The notes beneath the pieces are model-generated. The model was given only the letters and a program-made list of their open reading frames with translations. It searched no databases and was not told the origin of the DNA. The translations under genes and the position numbers were made by a program. Positions 42,575 through 51,924 of a DNA stretch of 64,000 nucleotides are shown here, piece by piece (position 1 is the stretch's first letter; each line of letters opens with the position of its first letter). Source of the DNA: Rhodococcus sp. IEGM 1409 (lineage in GTDB: Bacteria > Actinomycetota > Actinomycetes > Mycobacteriales > Mycobacteriaceae); NCBI RefSeq assembly GCF_030056735.1, contig NZ_JASHKN010000009.1:124001-188000 (forward strand). The letters are read 5' to 3'.

Positions 42575-42790
42575 ATGGATCGGTACAAGATCACGATGCC
42601 CGACGGCTCTTCGACGGAGGAACCTTTCAACTCCGACAAGGAAGCAATCACTTGCGCAGTGGATGCCAACCGGGGAGTCAGCAAGAACCTCGTAGTCGAG
42701 AAATATACGGCCGCCGGTCATCTGGTTCCAACCGCGCAGGCACCCGCGAAACATACGGGTCGTCACAAGAAGAACCGTTCGAAAAGTTGA
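42575..42790 (+). CDS. small basic protein, 71 residues, unknown function
   Basis: Starts MDRYKITMPDGSSTEEPFNS with a compact N-terminal beta-like region (CAVDANRGVSKNLVVEKY) and ends in a basic tail (KHTGRHKKNRSKS) suited to nucleic-acid binding. The ribosome binding site is weak. No family is recognised. It lies between the PHP phosphatase and CinA. Confidence 0.5.
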   Translation: MDRYKITMPDGSSTEEPFNSDKEAITCAVDANRGVSKNLVVEKYTAAGHLVPTAQAPAKHTGRHKKNRSKS

Positions 42791-42798
42791 ATACTCGA

Positions 42799-43326
42799 CT
42801 AGTTCACAACTCTCGAACTCGGTGTGTGACGACCGGATGCGTGACGCAGAAGTAGTTGGATCGCGTGCTCGACAGTTGCTCCCAGGACGGCTTCGGGGCC
42901 GCCGGAGAAAACCCGCTTCTCCGTTTCAGCGGTCCCATGGTCGACGACTCCGAACCAGACAGTTCCGGGTGGATCGTTCTCCTGGGTATCCGGTCCGGCT
43001 TCGCCGGTGACGGCCAGCGTCAAAGTCGCACCCATCAGCGTGGCAGTGCTGTGTGCCATGACCCGGGCAGCCTCCTCGCAGACCACTGGCCCGTCAGGAA
43101 CATGAAGTAGGGAATGCTTGACCGCTCGGGTGTACGCGACGATCCCACCACAAAACCACGATCCGGCGTTCGGCGCCTTCCCCAGGTGCGCGGCGATGTT
43201 CCCGGCAGTCAGCGATTCCGCCGTGGCGACTGTGAGGCCGCGCTCTTCGACCAAGGTAGCCAGCCGACTGCACAGCGCGTCGAGGTCCTTGTCCGACGGA
43301 AGCGCGGGGCGTGGATCGTCGTTCAT
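42799..43326 (-). CDS. CinA-family protein (nicotinamide-nucleotide amidohydrolase domain)
   Basis: 175 residues from ATG 43326; an upstream ATG at 43356 adds 10 residues. CinA C-terminal domain: GLTVATAESLTAGNIAAHLGKAPNAGSWFCGGIVAYTRAVKHSLL and LTLAVTGEAGPDT. Stand-alone members deamidate NMN to nicotinate mononucleotide (PncC activity). Catalytic Ser/Lys-type residues lie in the AESLTAG and VAYTRAVK segments. Confidence 0.86.
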   Translation of the reverse strand: MNDDPRPALPSDKDLDALCSRLATLVEERGLTVATAESLTAGNIAAHLGKAPNAGSWFCGGIVAYTRAVKHSLLHVPDGPVVCEEAARVMAHSTATLMGATLTLAVTGEAGPDTQENDPPGTVWFGVVDHGTAETEKRVFSGGPEAVLGATVEHAIQLLLRHASGRHTPSSRVVN

Positions 43327-43448
43327 ATGTTGTCCCTCGGGCCGTGTGATCGACACAAGCTGGCCTAAGCAGCAAGATGATCGATGCAGCAGGAATGCAC
43401 GTCCTACGCACCGCCGTGAACGTGCAACACGATGGATCTGTCAGATCA

Positions 43449-43922
43449 TCACGTTTTCTTGTCTTCGCTCCTCCCTACGCCGGTTTGATGTGCCGGCCCC
43501 ACTCCGCTTTCGCTGGAAGCCGATTCAGTCGTCTCCGCGGCGGGTTGCTCGTCTGCAGGGGATGCAGTTCGTCCTCCGGGAGTCTCTTCCGCCGGTGGTG
43601 CCTTGAACTCAGAATCGACGACAGGTTCGCCGGCCCCTCCCGTATTCGGTCCACCAGAACTCTCAGCCGCCTTGAAGGCCGACTTCTTTGCGGCCTCCTG
43701 GCGTCCCTCGTAGGGCGGCACAGTCGGTTCGGATGCGGTGGGCTCGGCGGGAGTTGTCGCGGTTCCTTCTACCCCCGAGATCGTCACCTCGTCGTCGAAC
43801 GAGCCGGAAGGGCGATCTACCGGACCGCCTCCGGGTTCATCCGAGCCCGTGCCTCGGGAGCCCGGGGCTCCACGCGCAGACTGAGGTTCTTCGGACGCCC
43901 GTTCGCCAGATTCGTTTTTCAT
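43449..43922 (-). CDS. low-complexity disordered protein
   Basis: 157 residues from ATG 43922, with AAGGG upstream. Composition is dominated by Gly, Ala, Glu, Ser, Pro and Thr, with no hydrophobic core: GARGSRGTGSDEPG-like stretches and TASEPTVPPYEGRQEAAKKSAFKAAES. Probably intrinsically disordered. It lies in the stress-related block, and similar Gly/Glu-rich proteins occur among desiccation and general-stress proteins, but no family could be assigned. Confidence 0.6.
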   Translation of the reverse strand: MKNESGERASEEPQSARGAPGSRGTGSDEPGGGPVDRPSGSFDDEVTISGVEGTATTPAEPTASEPTVPPYEGRQEAAKKSAFKAAESSGGPNTGGAGEPVVDSEFKAPPAEETPGGRTASPADEQPAAETTESASSESGVGPAHQTGVGRSEDKKT

Positions 43923-44052
43923 GACCAACCCTTCGCCAGTATGCAACTCGCGACGCGACCTACAGACGGGATGATTTCTGCACGGGGGAGTCGACAAGTC
44001 CTCATTTCCAGTGAACTCGGCACAAAATTGGAAGTCAACGCCTCCCCGTTGC

Positions 44053-45201
44053 CTACATCTCACTGCTCCCGTGCGAACTGCACCCTTCGAAAGTGCGTCG
44101 GGCACATTCGTCGATCACATCAGCCACACGTGACCGACGCGCGAGTTGACGGCGCTGCACGATCGCCCCGTTTCCATTGCTGAAGACCTTGTCCAAGGAA
44201 GCCGTGACCTGCTCGAACTCGCCGAATGCGGTCAGAGCAGGTTCGACATGATCCACCAATCGCCGAACTGCCTGGTGGGCGGTCAGCAAACGCACGGATT
44301 GCACGTCCAGCGACCTCCCGTCGAGTCCGTCGCGTGCCGCCCGCCAGCAAGCCGCCCGGAGTAACTCATGATCCACAGCGGGCGCCGCCTCACCTTTGGT
44401 GATCGCGGCGGATGCGGTGCCGACAAGGGCCTGTACCAGCGTGGCCAGAGTCAGCGTCTCCTCGACGGTGGCAGGCACGTCGCTGATCCGAATCTCCACG
44501 GTGGGAAGGTGATCCGACATGCGCACGTCCCAATAGACCATGTGTGGATCGAGAATGACCCCTGTCTCCAGCATCGCTGCAACAGCATCTTCGTAGTGCC
44601 CCACGGACTCGAAGTAGGGTGGCGGGCCCGAACTGGGCCATCTGCCGAACAGAACGTAACGCCAACTCGCATAGCCGGTATCGCGTCCGCCGCTGATCGG
44701 GGAGTTCGCCGTCAACGCCAGCAAGGTCGGTAACCATGGGCGCAGATGATTGACGATCTGGACCGATCGTTCTCGATCTTCCACACCCACATGAATGTGG
44801 CATCCACACATCACACCTTCGGTGATCACACCGAATTGACCGGCCATTCGCTGATATCGCGACTTCTGAGTGATCTCGTCGACCGGCGGATCGTAGAACG
44901 GCGTCCCGACTGCGATGAGTTGACAACCCACGCGAGCAGCGGCGTCGGCGGTGACGGCACGAGATTCACAGAGTTGATCACGAAGATCACGAATATGACT
45001 TCCGATCGAAGTGGACGTCTCCACCTGACAGCGTGTGAGTTCGAGTTGCAGCGAGATACCGAGTTCTCGCCCGGCGGCCGCAACTTCGACGTTACGCAGA
45101 CTGGGATGCCCAGTCTGCGGATCGCAGAGCAAGAACTCTTCCTCCACACCGAGAGTCGGTGTACCTACGGAGAACAGGTCGGGAGTCGGCTTCGTATTCA
45201 T
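44053..45201 (-). CDS. YbdK-type carboxylate-amine ligase (GCS2 family)
   Basis: 382 residues from ATG 45201, with AAGGAAG upstream. GCS2 motifs: [64 protein letters not shown] and [10 protein letters not shown]. The family forms gamma-glutamyl-type amide bonds with weak glutamate-cysteine ligase activity. The physiological substrate is unknown. It diverges from a membrane protein at 45375. Confidence 0.9.
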   Translation of the reverse strand: MNTKPTPDLFSVGTPTLGVEEEFLLCDPQTGHPSLRNVEVAAAGRELGISLQLELTRCQVETSTSIGSHIRDLRDQLCESRAVTADAAARVGCQLIAVGTPFYDPPVDEITQKSRYQRMAGQFGVITEGVMCGCHIHVGVEDRERSVQIVNHLRPWLPTLLALTANSPISGGRDTGYASWRYVLFGRWPSSGPPPYFESVGHYEDAVAAMLETGVILDPHMVYWDVRMSDHLPTVEIRISDVPATVEETLTLATLVQALVGTASAAITKGEAAPAVDHELLRAACWRAARDGLDGRSLDVQSVRLLTAHQAVRRLVDHVEPALTAFGEFEQVTASLDKVFSNGNGAIVQRRQLARRSRVADVIDECARRTFEGCSSHGSSEM

Positions 45202-45283
45202 AGGACTTCCTTGCACCGGTGTTCCTCCACATCCGGTGCTTCGAGCCTACGACCTTCTCCGCCTTTTCGGCACTACTCGACCG

Positions 45284-45309
45284 GTTTCACCCACCCACCG
45301 ATCGGGTAG
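45284..45309 (+). promoter_or_regulatory. SigB/SigF-type promoter
   Basis: GTTT (45284-45287), 16 bases, then GGGTAG (45304-45309), matching the stress-sigma consensus GTTT-N14-17-GGGTAT. It lies 65 bases upstream of the two-helix membrane protein gene. Confidence 0.7.
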
Positions 45310-45374
45310 TTGCCCTGTGAACCGACGACAAGCGGCAAATCGCAAGTCTTCACGAACTCAGGATGGAGTGTGCT

Positions 45375-45668
45375 GTGACCAACACGAGCGGGAGTTCACC
45401 GGTAGATGACGAACACACCAATCGATCGCACGTCGGGGAGGCAATCAGCGACGGCCGCAACTACCCCGGATACCTGCTGATCGGACTGGGCCTGGCAACA
45501 CTCGGGTTGACCTTGGTGGCAGCGGGTTACGGATTTCGCGGATGGGCGATCATTGCCGGCATCGTCTGCGTGGTGTCCTTCATCGTCGGGACAGTGGTCA
45601 TCTTGATGGAACACCGCCGGGTCAAGCGACTGGAAGGTCAGGAGCTCTTCGATCAAGAAGGTCACTGA
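45375..45668 (+). CDS. small membrane protein, two transmembrane helices
   Basis: 97 residues from GTG 45375, with GGAG upstream. The N-terminus is hydrophilic, followed by YLLIGLGLATLGLTLVAAGY and WAIIAGIVCVVSFIVGTVVI and a short charged tail (EHRRVKRLEGQELFD). Function unknown. The SigB/SigF-type promoter upstream places it in the general stress response. A strong terminator follows. Confidence 0.72.
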   Translation: MTNTSGSSPVDDEHTNRSHVGEAISDGRNYPGYLLIGLGLATLGLTLVAAGYGFRGWAIIAGIVCVVSFIVGTVVILMEHRRVKRLEGQELFDQEGH

Positions 45669-45679
45669 ACCGAACGCTG

Positions 45680-45711
45680 GAGTCGTATTCTGCACAAGCA
45701 GAATACGACTC
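45680..45711. terminator. bidirectional hairpin terminator
   Basis: GAGTCGTATTCTGC (45680-45693) pairs perfectly with GCAGAATACGACTC (45698-45711) across ACAA. It lies between convergent genes, and its last base overlaps the stop codon of the Rho-N protein gene on the - strand. Confidence 0.85.
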
Positions 45712-45979
45712 AGTGATTACGGAGTTTCTCGATCAGCTCGCCCTTGTTCAGCTTCGAGTAGCCGCGCAGATCGAGTTCCTTCGCACGTTTCTTCAGATCG
45801 TCCACCGTCCGCTCCTCGTACGATGAGGACTGGCCACCGGACTTGGCGATGTTCGACCGCCCCCGGTTCGCGGCCGCATTGGAGATCCGGGCCGCTTTCT
45901 CCTTGGAATCGCCCTTTTCCCGTAGCTCTTCGTAGAGTTCTCGATCTTTGAGCTGAGGTTGTGAGTCCTTGGAAGCCAC
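45710..45979 (-). CDS. small protein with Rho-N/SAP-like domain
   Basis: 89 residues. The C-terminal 35 residues (RTVDDLKKRAKELDLRGYSK, LNKGELIEKLR) form a Rho termination factor N-terminal/SAP-type nucleic-acid-binding helix pair. The N-terminal part (KEKAARISNAAANRG, RSNIAKSGG) resembles stress-protein segments found in actinobacterial DUF7218-like proteins. Its position downstream of the catalase, separated by a terminator, suggests separate transcription. Confidence 0.78.
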   Translation of the reverse strand: MASKDSQPQLKDRELYEELREKGDSKEKAARISNAAANRGRSNIAKSGGQSSSYEERTVDDLKKRAKELDLRGYSKLNKGELIEKLRNH

Positions 45980-46012
45980 TGTTTCGTCCCTTCACTCGTC
46001 TTCACGCCGACG

Positions 46013-46043
46013 GTGTGGCCGAACTGCCAATTCGGCCACACCG
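46013..46043 (-). terminator. terminator of katE
   Basis: GGTGTGGCCGAA (46013-46024) pairs perfectly with TTCGGCCACACC (46032-46043) across 7 bases, 24 bases after the catalase stop. The stem is strong but lacks a long T-run. Confidence 0.8.
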
Positions 46044-46066
46044 CAAGTTCGAACGTACGTCGACCC

Positions 46067-48235
46067 TCAAGAGGTGGGCGGAACCTCGAAACGCCCCCAC
46101 ACGCGGTGCGTCTTCAGAAGCTGAGCCAGCGAGGCGAGGGCCCCTTCCGCGTCGGCATCGACGACGACTCCCAATGCAGACTCGTCGATGCCGGCAGCGG
46201 CCAGCGCGCTCATACTCTCGCCCCAACCACCAATCGCCTTACTGTGCCGGTACATTTCGTTCAGCAAAGTCTCCACCCGGGGATCCAACTTGCCCTCGCC
46301 GATCCGAGAGACGTCGCCGCTCAACAGGATTGCATCGAATTCGATCGAACGAGCTGTGAGGTAAGTCCGCTGCACCGTCACCGCGTCGTCGCCGTCCCCG
46401 ATGGTTCCGCCGTGCGGGCCGAGGATCAGAGGCACCATCCCGGCGTCGAAGATCTTGTCTCGAACGCCGACAACCGTGTCGAGGTCGGAGTTCTCGTCGA
46501 CCAGTAGTGCGATGATCCTTCCCTCGACGGGCCATTCCGCACCTAACTGGGACAGTGCAGGGCTGGGCTCCGGATCGCTCAACGGCTCCGTCGGTTCGGG
46601 AACCGGAAGGCCAAGCCCCTGTGCGACGATCGAAACGAGACCCGCGTCGATGTTCGCCAAGATGCCCAGATTCCGGGCCTTGATGTTCTCCTCGTAGCAC
46701 TTCCCCAATTCGAAGGTATACGCCTGCGCGACGTGCTCCTGTTCGACAGGGGAGAGACTGCGATAGAAGAGTCGAGCTTGCGAGAAGTGATCGTCGAACG
46801 ATGCCGGCGCCTGCCTCACCTTGCGCCCTGAAACTTCCTCGGGCACCTCGATATACGCAGCGCTGTCTGCCGAGGCCAAGAACGGGCAACCACCGTCCAA
46901 CGAATTGGGATGGTACGGCGCGATCCCGGTATGCACACCGTCCTGGTGGAAGCCGTCGCGAAGCATGTCGTTGACGGGCGCGTGAGGACGGTTGATTGGG
47001 ATCTGATCGAAATTAGGACCGCCGAGTCGCGTGATCTGGGTGTCGAGGTACGAGAACAAACGTGCCTGCAGGAGTCGATCGTTGGTGATGTCGACGCCCG
47101 GAACCAAGTGGCCTGGATGGAATGCCACCTGCTCGGTCTCGGCGAAGAAGTTGGTCGGATTGGCGTCGAGTGTCATCGTTCCGATGACCTGAACCGGCGC
47201 GAGTTCTTCGGGAACAATTTTGGTGGGATCCAAAAGATCTATGCCTTCGAACATTTCGTCTTCGGTATCAGGAAATACCTGCACCCCCAGATCCCAGGAC
47301 GGATATGCGCCTGCCTCGATGGCGTCGGCAAGATCGCGTCGGTGGAAGTCTGGATCCACACCACCTGCGATCTGAGCTTCCTCCCACACGAGTGAATGCA
47401 CTCCGGCTGCCGGCTTCCAGTGGAATTTCACAAGATTCGTCTCGCCGTCGGCGTTCACGAGCCTGAATGTGTGAATGCCGAAGCCCTCCATCATGCGATA
47501 GGAGCGCGGGATGCCTCGATCGGACATGTTCCACAATGTGTGCGCGGTGGCTTCGGTGTGCAGCGACACGAAGTCCCAGAAGGTGTCGTGAGCGCTCTGT
47601 GCCTGCGGAATCTCGCGGTCCGGGTGGGGTTTCGCGGCATGGATGATGTCAGGGAATTTGATTCCGTCCTGGATGAAGAACACCGGGATGTTGTTGCCCA
47701 CCAGATCGAAGACACCTTCATCGGTGTAGAACTTTGTGGCGAAGCCGCGTGTGTCACGTACGGTGTCCGCCGAACCGCGTGAACCCAGAACCGTCGAGAA
47801 CCGCACGAATACCGGGGTTCGGGCACCTGAAGCGAAAACCGAAGCTTTACAGATGTTTTCGGCTGCGCCGTTTGCCAGGAACGTACCGTGTGCGGCCGCG
47901 CCGCGAGCGTGGACGACTCGCTCCGGAATTCGCTCGTGATCGAAATGCGTGATCTTCTCACGAAGGTGGTGGTCTTGAAGAAGAGTCGGGCCCCGCTCAC
48001 CCGCAGTGAGTGAGTGGTCGGTCTCGTAGAGTCGTGTTCCGGTTGCGGTGGTGAGGTACTCACCCCGCTGGCCGCGACCGTTTCCCTTCACCTTCCCCTC
48101 GGCACCCGCTACGGTACGCACCTCCGGTTGCCTCTGATCGTCCTTGGGAGGCAACGGCTGTCGAGGCTTGACCGGCTCTGTCAGGTCCGGCGTTTTCGGG
48201 GCCGGTACACCTGGGACGGACTGGGATGAAGGCAT
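46067..48235 (-). CDS. katE: large-subunit monofunctional catalase (HPII type)
   Basis: 722 residues from ATG 48235, with GAGGAG upstream. Clade-2 features: heme distal His in [41 protein letters not shown] and proximal heme Tyr in [10 protein letters not shown]. The C-terminal 150 residues form the DJ-1/PfpI-like domain of HPII enzymes ([29 protein letters not shown]). It decomposes H2O2 to water and oxygen in the cytoplasm. The N-terminal 80 residues form the usual extended arm. It sits in the stress-gene block with CsbD. Confidence 0.95.
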   Translation of the reverse strand: MPSSQSVPGVPAPKTPDLTEPVKPRQPLPPKDDQRQPEVRTVAGAEGKVKGNGRGQRGEYLTTATGTRLYETDHSLTAGERGPTLLQDHHLREKITHFDHERIPERVVHARGAAAHGTFLANGAAENICKASVFASGARTPVFVRFSTVLGSRGSADTVRDTRGFATKFYTDEGVFDLVGNNIPVFFIQDGIKFPDIIHAAKPHPDREIPQAQSAHDTFWDFVSLHTEATAHTLWNMSDRGIPRSYRMMEGFGIHTFRLVNADGETNLVKFHWKPAAGVHSLVWEEAQIAGGVDPDFHRRDLADAIEAGAYPSWDLGVQVFPDTEDEMFEGIDLLDPTKIVPEELAPVQVIGTMTLDANPTNFFAETEQVAFHPGHLVPGVDITNDRLLQARLFSYLDTQITRLGGPNFDQIPINRPHAPVNDMLRDGFHQDGVHTGIAPYHPNSLDGGCPFLASADSAAYIEVPEEVSGRKVRQAPASFDDHFSQARLFYRSLSPVEQEHVAQAYTFELGKCYEENIKARNLGILANIDAGLVSIVAQGLGLPVPEPTEPLSDPEPSPALSQLGAEWPVEGRIIALLVDENSDLDTVVGVRDKIFDAGMVPLILGPHGGTIGDGDDAVTVQRTYLTARSIEFDAILLSGDVSRIGEGKLDPRVETLLNEMYRHSKAIGGWGESMSALAAAGIDESALGVVVDADAEGALASLAQLLKTHRVWGRFEVPPTS

Positions 48236-48378
48236 CGAACAGCTCCTCTTGATCATGATGCTGGGCGCACGAATTCTGTTACGCCGTAAGAAAGTAGAGA
48301 TTTCAATCTGAACACGAAGCCACGACTCACCCCCGGGCTGGGGTCAATTCCAGGCCGAGGGTGACGAGTGCGTCGGGG

Positions 48379-48615
48379 CTATTGCTCGGACTTCTGCCGC
48401 GCTTCGTCTGCAGCAGCTTCCGCGCGAGCCTTCTCGGCTTCTGCCTCTTTCTTCGCGACCTCCCGCTGGCTCTCCGCCTTGTCCTGCTGGGCGCGGCCCT
48501 CTCGGGTCAAACTGTCGTTCCCGGAGACCGCACCAACGGCTTCCTTGGCCTTGCCCTTGACGTCCTCTACGACGCCTTTGATGCCCTCGCTGGGGCCGCT
48601 CTTGTCGTCTGTCAC
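48379..48615 (-). CDS. CsbD-family stress protein
   Basis: 78 residues from GTG 48615, with GGAGGA upstream. The CsbD fold is clear: VTDDKSGPSEGIKGVVEDVK and KAKEAVGAVSGNDSLTREGRAQ, followed by a long charged helix of Lys/Glu/Ala. Members are general-stress proteins of unknown mechanism. A SigB/SigF-type promoter lies upstream (48686-48710). Confidence 0.88.
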   Translation of the reverse strand: MTDDKSGPSEGIKGVVEDVKGKAKEAVGAVSGNDSLTREGRAQQDKAESQREVAKKEAEAEKARAEAAADEARQKSEQ

Positions 48616-48685
48616 GTTGTTCCTCCAGGTCGTTTCGGATTCGCGCTCGAGATTCCTGCCGCGCAGGATTCCCACACAAGAAGCC

Positions 48686-48710
48686 CTACCCGGTCGAAAT
48701 TCGCATAAAC
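48686..48710 (-). promoter_or_regulatory. SigB/SigF-type promoter of the CsbD gene
   Basis: On the - strand, GTTT (48710-48707), 15 bases, then GGGTAG (48691-48686). It lies about 70 bases from the CsbD start and matches the stress-sigma consensus. Confidence 0.75.
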
Positions 48711-48950
48711 ATCCGTGCACGGACAAGGCGCGGAGCATGACCCCCAGTAGTCGAACTACGACGTTGTTTCAACCTGTGCCGCTTCGGGCGCGAACGGCGA
48801 CGCTCGAGGAACAATCGTCGTCACCAGTTGTTGCACCAGTTCGAATTTCGAACCAGCGGTATTCATATCGCCGATCTTCCTGATCTACGTATTCCTTCAG
48901 CGCTACGTGCGCGACGCATTCAGTCGGGCCTCGAGTAGCAATCAGCAGTC
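48711..48950. other. non-coding stretch between the CsbD promoter and the next gene
   Basis: Together with the CsbD leader, about 335 bases separate two genes. A short + strand frame (PIFLIYVFLQRYVRDAFSR near 48875) looks like the end of a membrane protein, but has no start or family support. No RNA structure was recognised. Confidence 0.4.
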
Positions 48951-49415
48951 TCAGACACTGTCGACCGGGCACAGGAATTGGCGGGACTCGTTCCAGAAGG
49001 GGAAGAGGTCGGTGGTTGTGGCCGCAGGGTTGTCGATCCCGGCGAGATTGTAGAAATCCAGAATCGTCCGGCCAGCGGTTGCGCTGACCTCGCATGCCTG
49101 CAAGCTCAGCTTCGCCTCCGCCACGAAGCCGATGTTGCGGGCGAAAGGTCCGAGAGTCCCGGCATTGACAAAACTCTCGAGGTTTTGTCCCCACTGGTTG
49201 TAGTCCGACTGCAAAGCAAAGCTGCATGTTTCACCGAACAAATCGGTGCAGGTTGTCGGCTTCCCACCGATCGTGTGAACCGTATCGGCCAGCTCGTGCG
49301 AAGTGCCTTCGCGAGGTGACCCGGAAAAGAACAGCAACACCGCGACGGCCAGGGCACACACCAGCAGGATGCTCACAGCGGTTGCCAGTATCGCCTTCAC
49401 AATCCCTCGCTCCAC
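48951..49415 (-). CDS. exported or membrane-anchored hypothetical protein
   Basis: 154 residues from GTG 49415; an alternative GTG lies six codons in. The N-terminus is an uncleaved signal or membrane anchor: IVKAILATAVSILLVCALAVAVLLFF. The rest is extracytoplasmic with four Cys (TTCTDLFGETCSF, LQACEVS, FLCPVDSV) likely forming disulfides. No family is recognised. It lies next to helR but on the opposite strand. Confidence 0.65.
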   Translation of the reverse strand: MERGIVKAILATAVSILLVCALAVAVLLFFSGSPREGTSHELADTVHTIGGKPTTCTDLFGETCSFALQSDYNQWGQNLESFVNAGTLGPFARNIGFVAEAKLSLQACEVSATAGRTILDFYNLAGIDNPAATTTDLFPFWNESRQFLCPVDSV

Positions 49416-49603
49416 GTAAGTTCATGAGGGCGACCGATTTTGGAATACCGGCCACCTGTCTGTACCCGTGGCATTCGGGGGCCAAACAAAGACAAGGCAG
49501 AGCGCCTTTACATCGATGGTTCGACGAGAGATTGTGGCGGGGGCTGCGGGTGGATTTCGGGGCGATCAACGCTCCCTTCCACTATCAATATATAGCCCAC
49601 CGG

Positions 49604-49622
49604 GGGGCTTGCGGCAAGGCCC
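49604..49622 (+). promoter_or_regulatory. rifamycin-associated element (RAE)
   Basis: GGGGCTTGCGGCAAGGCCC, an exact match, as I recall it, to the RAE consensus found upstream of rifamycin-inducible resistance genes in actinobacteria. It lies 77 bases upstream of the helR start region. It predicts induction by rifamycins. Confidence 0.93.
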
Positions 49623-49698
49623 GGGTAGTGCCGCAGAATGGCTCTTCCGATCCCGCACGACCGACTACGGGATCGGAACAGCCAGCGGAAGTGAGGGC

Positions 49699-51924
49699 AT
49701 GTGCCAACTCAGGGATACGAAGACGAACTGCAATCCGAGCGGAAACTATGTGGAGGGGCTCTACGCGCGGCTCGACGCCGAACGGGCCCGAGTCAAGGGT
49801 CGGTACAGCACCGCTCTGCGCGGAAACGGCGAAGCACTCATGGAACGCGATGCAGAGGTACGCGCGCTTGCCAAAGAGGTGAAAAGGCTGGATGTAGCCG
49901 ACAACGGACTGTGTTTCGGCCGGTTGGACTCGCTGTCCGGTGAGACTTCGTACATCGGACGGATCGGCCTTCTGGACGCGGACGACGACTTCGAACCGGT
50001 ACTGCTCGATTGGCGGGCGCCGGCCTCTCGCCCGTTCTACGTCGCCACCGCTGCGAACCCGGAGAACATGCGTCGACGCCGTCAGTTCCACACACGCAGT
50101 CGACGCGTGGTCGATTTCACCGACGAGGTACTCGGGCGGCTCGAGGGTGGTGAACGCGACGCCCGCGGGGACTCCGCCCTGCTCGCGGCGGTCAACGCAC
50201 CGCGAGGTGAGGGCATGCGGGACATCGTGGCCACGATCCAGGCCGAGCAGGACGACATCGTCCGTCTCGAGCACCCTGGAGTGTTGGTGATCGAGGGTGG
50301 CCCTGGCACCGGGAAGACCGTCGTCGCCTTGCACCGCGTCGCCTATCTTCTCTACACACAGCGAGAGCGTATGGAACGTCACGGAGTTCTCGTAGTCGGG
50401 CCCAACCCGGCATTCTTGAACCACATCGGCCGCGTACTGCCGTCACTCGGCGAGTCCGATGTGGTGTTCATGACCACGGGTGATCTTGTCCCCGGCCTAC
50501 ACGTCACCGCCGAGGACACCCCGGACGCCGCTGAACTCAAGGGTTCGCTGAAGATCCTGGACGTGCTCAGCGCGGCGATCGCCGATCGGCAGCGACTGCC
50601 CGAGAGCCCACTGTCGATCGACCTGGCAGACGTCACAGTGCGGATCGACGCCGAAACCACGGAGTGGGCCCGAGAAGAAGCCCGCGCGAGCATGCTCCCC
50701 CACAACGACGCTCGCACGGTGTTCACCGAAGTCCTCACCTGGGCACTGACCGAACGGGCGATAGCGCGTATCGGAAAGGGATGGTTGACCCGCAGTGACC
50801 GTGAAGCGTGGGAGCAAGTGCGCGCAGATCTGACCGCAGAGTTGGCGGAGAATGACGCGTTTGCCGCAGCGCTCGACGCACTCTGGCCGATCCTGACACC
50901 GAAAGACTTACTGACACAGCTGTTTACTTCTTCAGAACGCCTACGCATGGCAGGCACAGACGGGGCACTGATGCGCCGAGAGGGCGATGCCTGGACCGTG
51001 TCCGACGTTCCGCTTCTCGACGAATTGGTGGACATGCTCGGCCGGGACAAGCCCGTGGATCAGAGCGCCGAACGCGAACGCCAGGACGAGGCCGCGTATG
51101 CGGCGGGCGTGCTGGACATGATGATCAGTCGCGAAGACCTGATGGACGACGAAGACCATCTTCTCGCCCAGGACATGCTGTACGCCGAGGACCTGGCAGA
51201 CCGTTTCGTCGAACGTGACACCCGGGAACTCTCCGAACGCGCTGCTGCAGACAGAGACTGGACGTACCGGCATATCGTCGTCGACGAGGCACAAGAACTG
51301 TCCGAGATGGACTGGCGGGTCCTGATGCGCCGTTGCCCGGACCGGTCCTTTACGGTGGTAGGCGATCTCGCGCAACGACGTTCCCCCGCAGGTGCCCGCT
51401 CGTGGGCGACGATGATGGAGCCGTACGTCCCCGGTCGCTGGATCTACCGATCACTGTCGGTGAACTACCGCACTCCGGCCGAGATCATGAGCGTCGCCGC
51501 CGCATTGCTCGCCGAGTTCGCGCCGGGAGTCCAACCACCCGAGTCCGTCCGCGCCTGCGGGGTTCAACCGTGGTCAAGACAAATCTCCGCCGACGAACTA
51601 GCCTCCGCCGTCGACGAATTCAATCAGGACGAGGACGGACGCGAAGGTACGAGCATCATCATCGGGCCTGCGGATGTGCCGGGCGCTGTGCCGGTTTCGG
51701 AAACGAAGGGCTTGGAATTCGATGCCGTGCTTGTCGTGGAACCGGAGCGGATCATTGCCGACGGCCCGCGCGGTGCGTCGGAGCTCTATGTCGCCCTCAC
51801 CCGCGCCACCCAACGTCTCGGCGTCTTGCACGAGGGTCCGTTGCCGCAGGCCCTGACCGGACTCGTCCAGGTCGGGACGGCAAGGTCACCGCAATCGTTC
51901 GCGACGAGCGATCGTGCTGTGTAG
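49699..51924 (+). CDS. helR: HelR, helicase-like RNA polymerase-rescuing ATPase (N-terminal frameshift)
   Basis: UvrD/HelD-like: Walker A EGGPGTGKTVVALHRVAYLL, the 1A-type LVVGPNPAFLNHIGRVLP, Walker B YRHIVVDEAQELSEMDW, and the C-terminal motifs SVNYRTPAEIM and YVALTRA. HelR proteins remove rifamycin from RNA polymerase, which fits the RAE upstream. The N-terminus is split: YEDELQSERK is in frame with GTG 49701, but VEGLYARLDAERARVKGRYS lies in another frame. Deleting one base near 49746 would join them. As written, the protein starts at ATG 49699 (741 residues) or GTG 49750 (724), replacing the first 17 residues. It probably still works; possibly a sequence error. The 3' end overlaps the IclR gene by 39 bases. 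Confidence 0.9.
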   Translation: MCQLRDTKTNCNPSGNYVEGLYARLDAERARVKGRYSTALRGNGEALMERDAEVRALAKEVKRLDVADNGLCFGRLDSLSGETSYIGRIGLLDADDDFEPVLLDWRAPASRPFYVATAANPENMRRRRQFHTRSRRVVDFTDEVLGRLEGGERDARGDSALLAAVNAPRGEGMRDIVATIQAEQDDIVRLEHPGVLVIEGGPGTGKTVVALHRVAYLLYTQRERMERHGVLVVGPNPAFLNHIGRVLPSLGESDVVFMTTGDLVPGLHVTAEDTPDAAELKGSLKILDVLSAAIADRQRLPESPLSIDLADVTVRIDAETTEWAREEARASMLPHNDARTVFTEVLTWALTERAIARIGKGWLTRSDREAWEQVRADLTAELAENDAFAAALDALWPILTPKDLLTQLFTSSERLRMAGTDGALMRREGDAWTVSDVPLLDELVDMLGRDKPVDQSAERERQDEAAYAAGVLDMMISREDLMDDEDHLLAQDMLYAEDLADRFVERDTRELSERAAADRDWTYRHIVVDEAQELSEMDWRVLMRRCPDRSFTVVGDLAQRRSPAGARSWATMMEPYVPGRWIYRSLSVNYRTPAEIMSVAAALLAEFAPGVQPPESVRACGVQPWSRQISADELASAVDEFNQDEDGREGTSIIIGPADVPGAVPVSETKGLEFDAVLVVEPERIIADGPRGASELYVALTRATQRLGVLHEGPLPQALTGLVQVGTARSPQSFATSDRAV

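Noticed and set aside
48840-48935. Short + strand frame resembling the end of an ABC transporter permease
   Set aside because: Only about 20 residues are suggestive. There is no start, ribosome binding site or partner gene.
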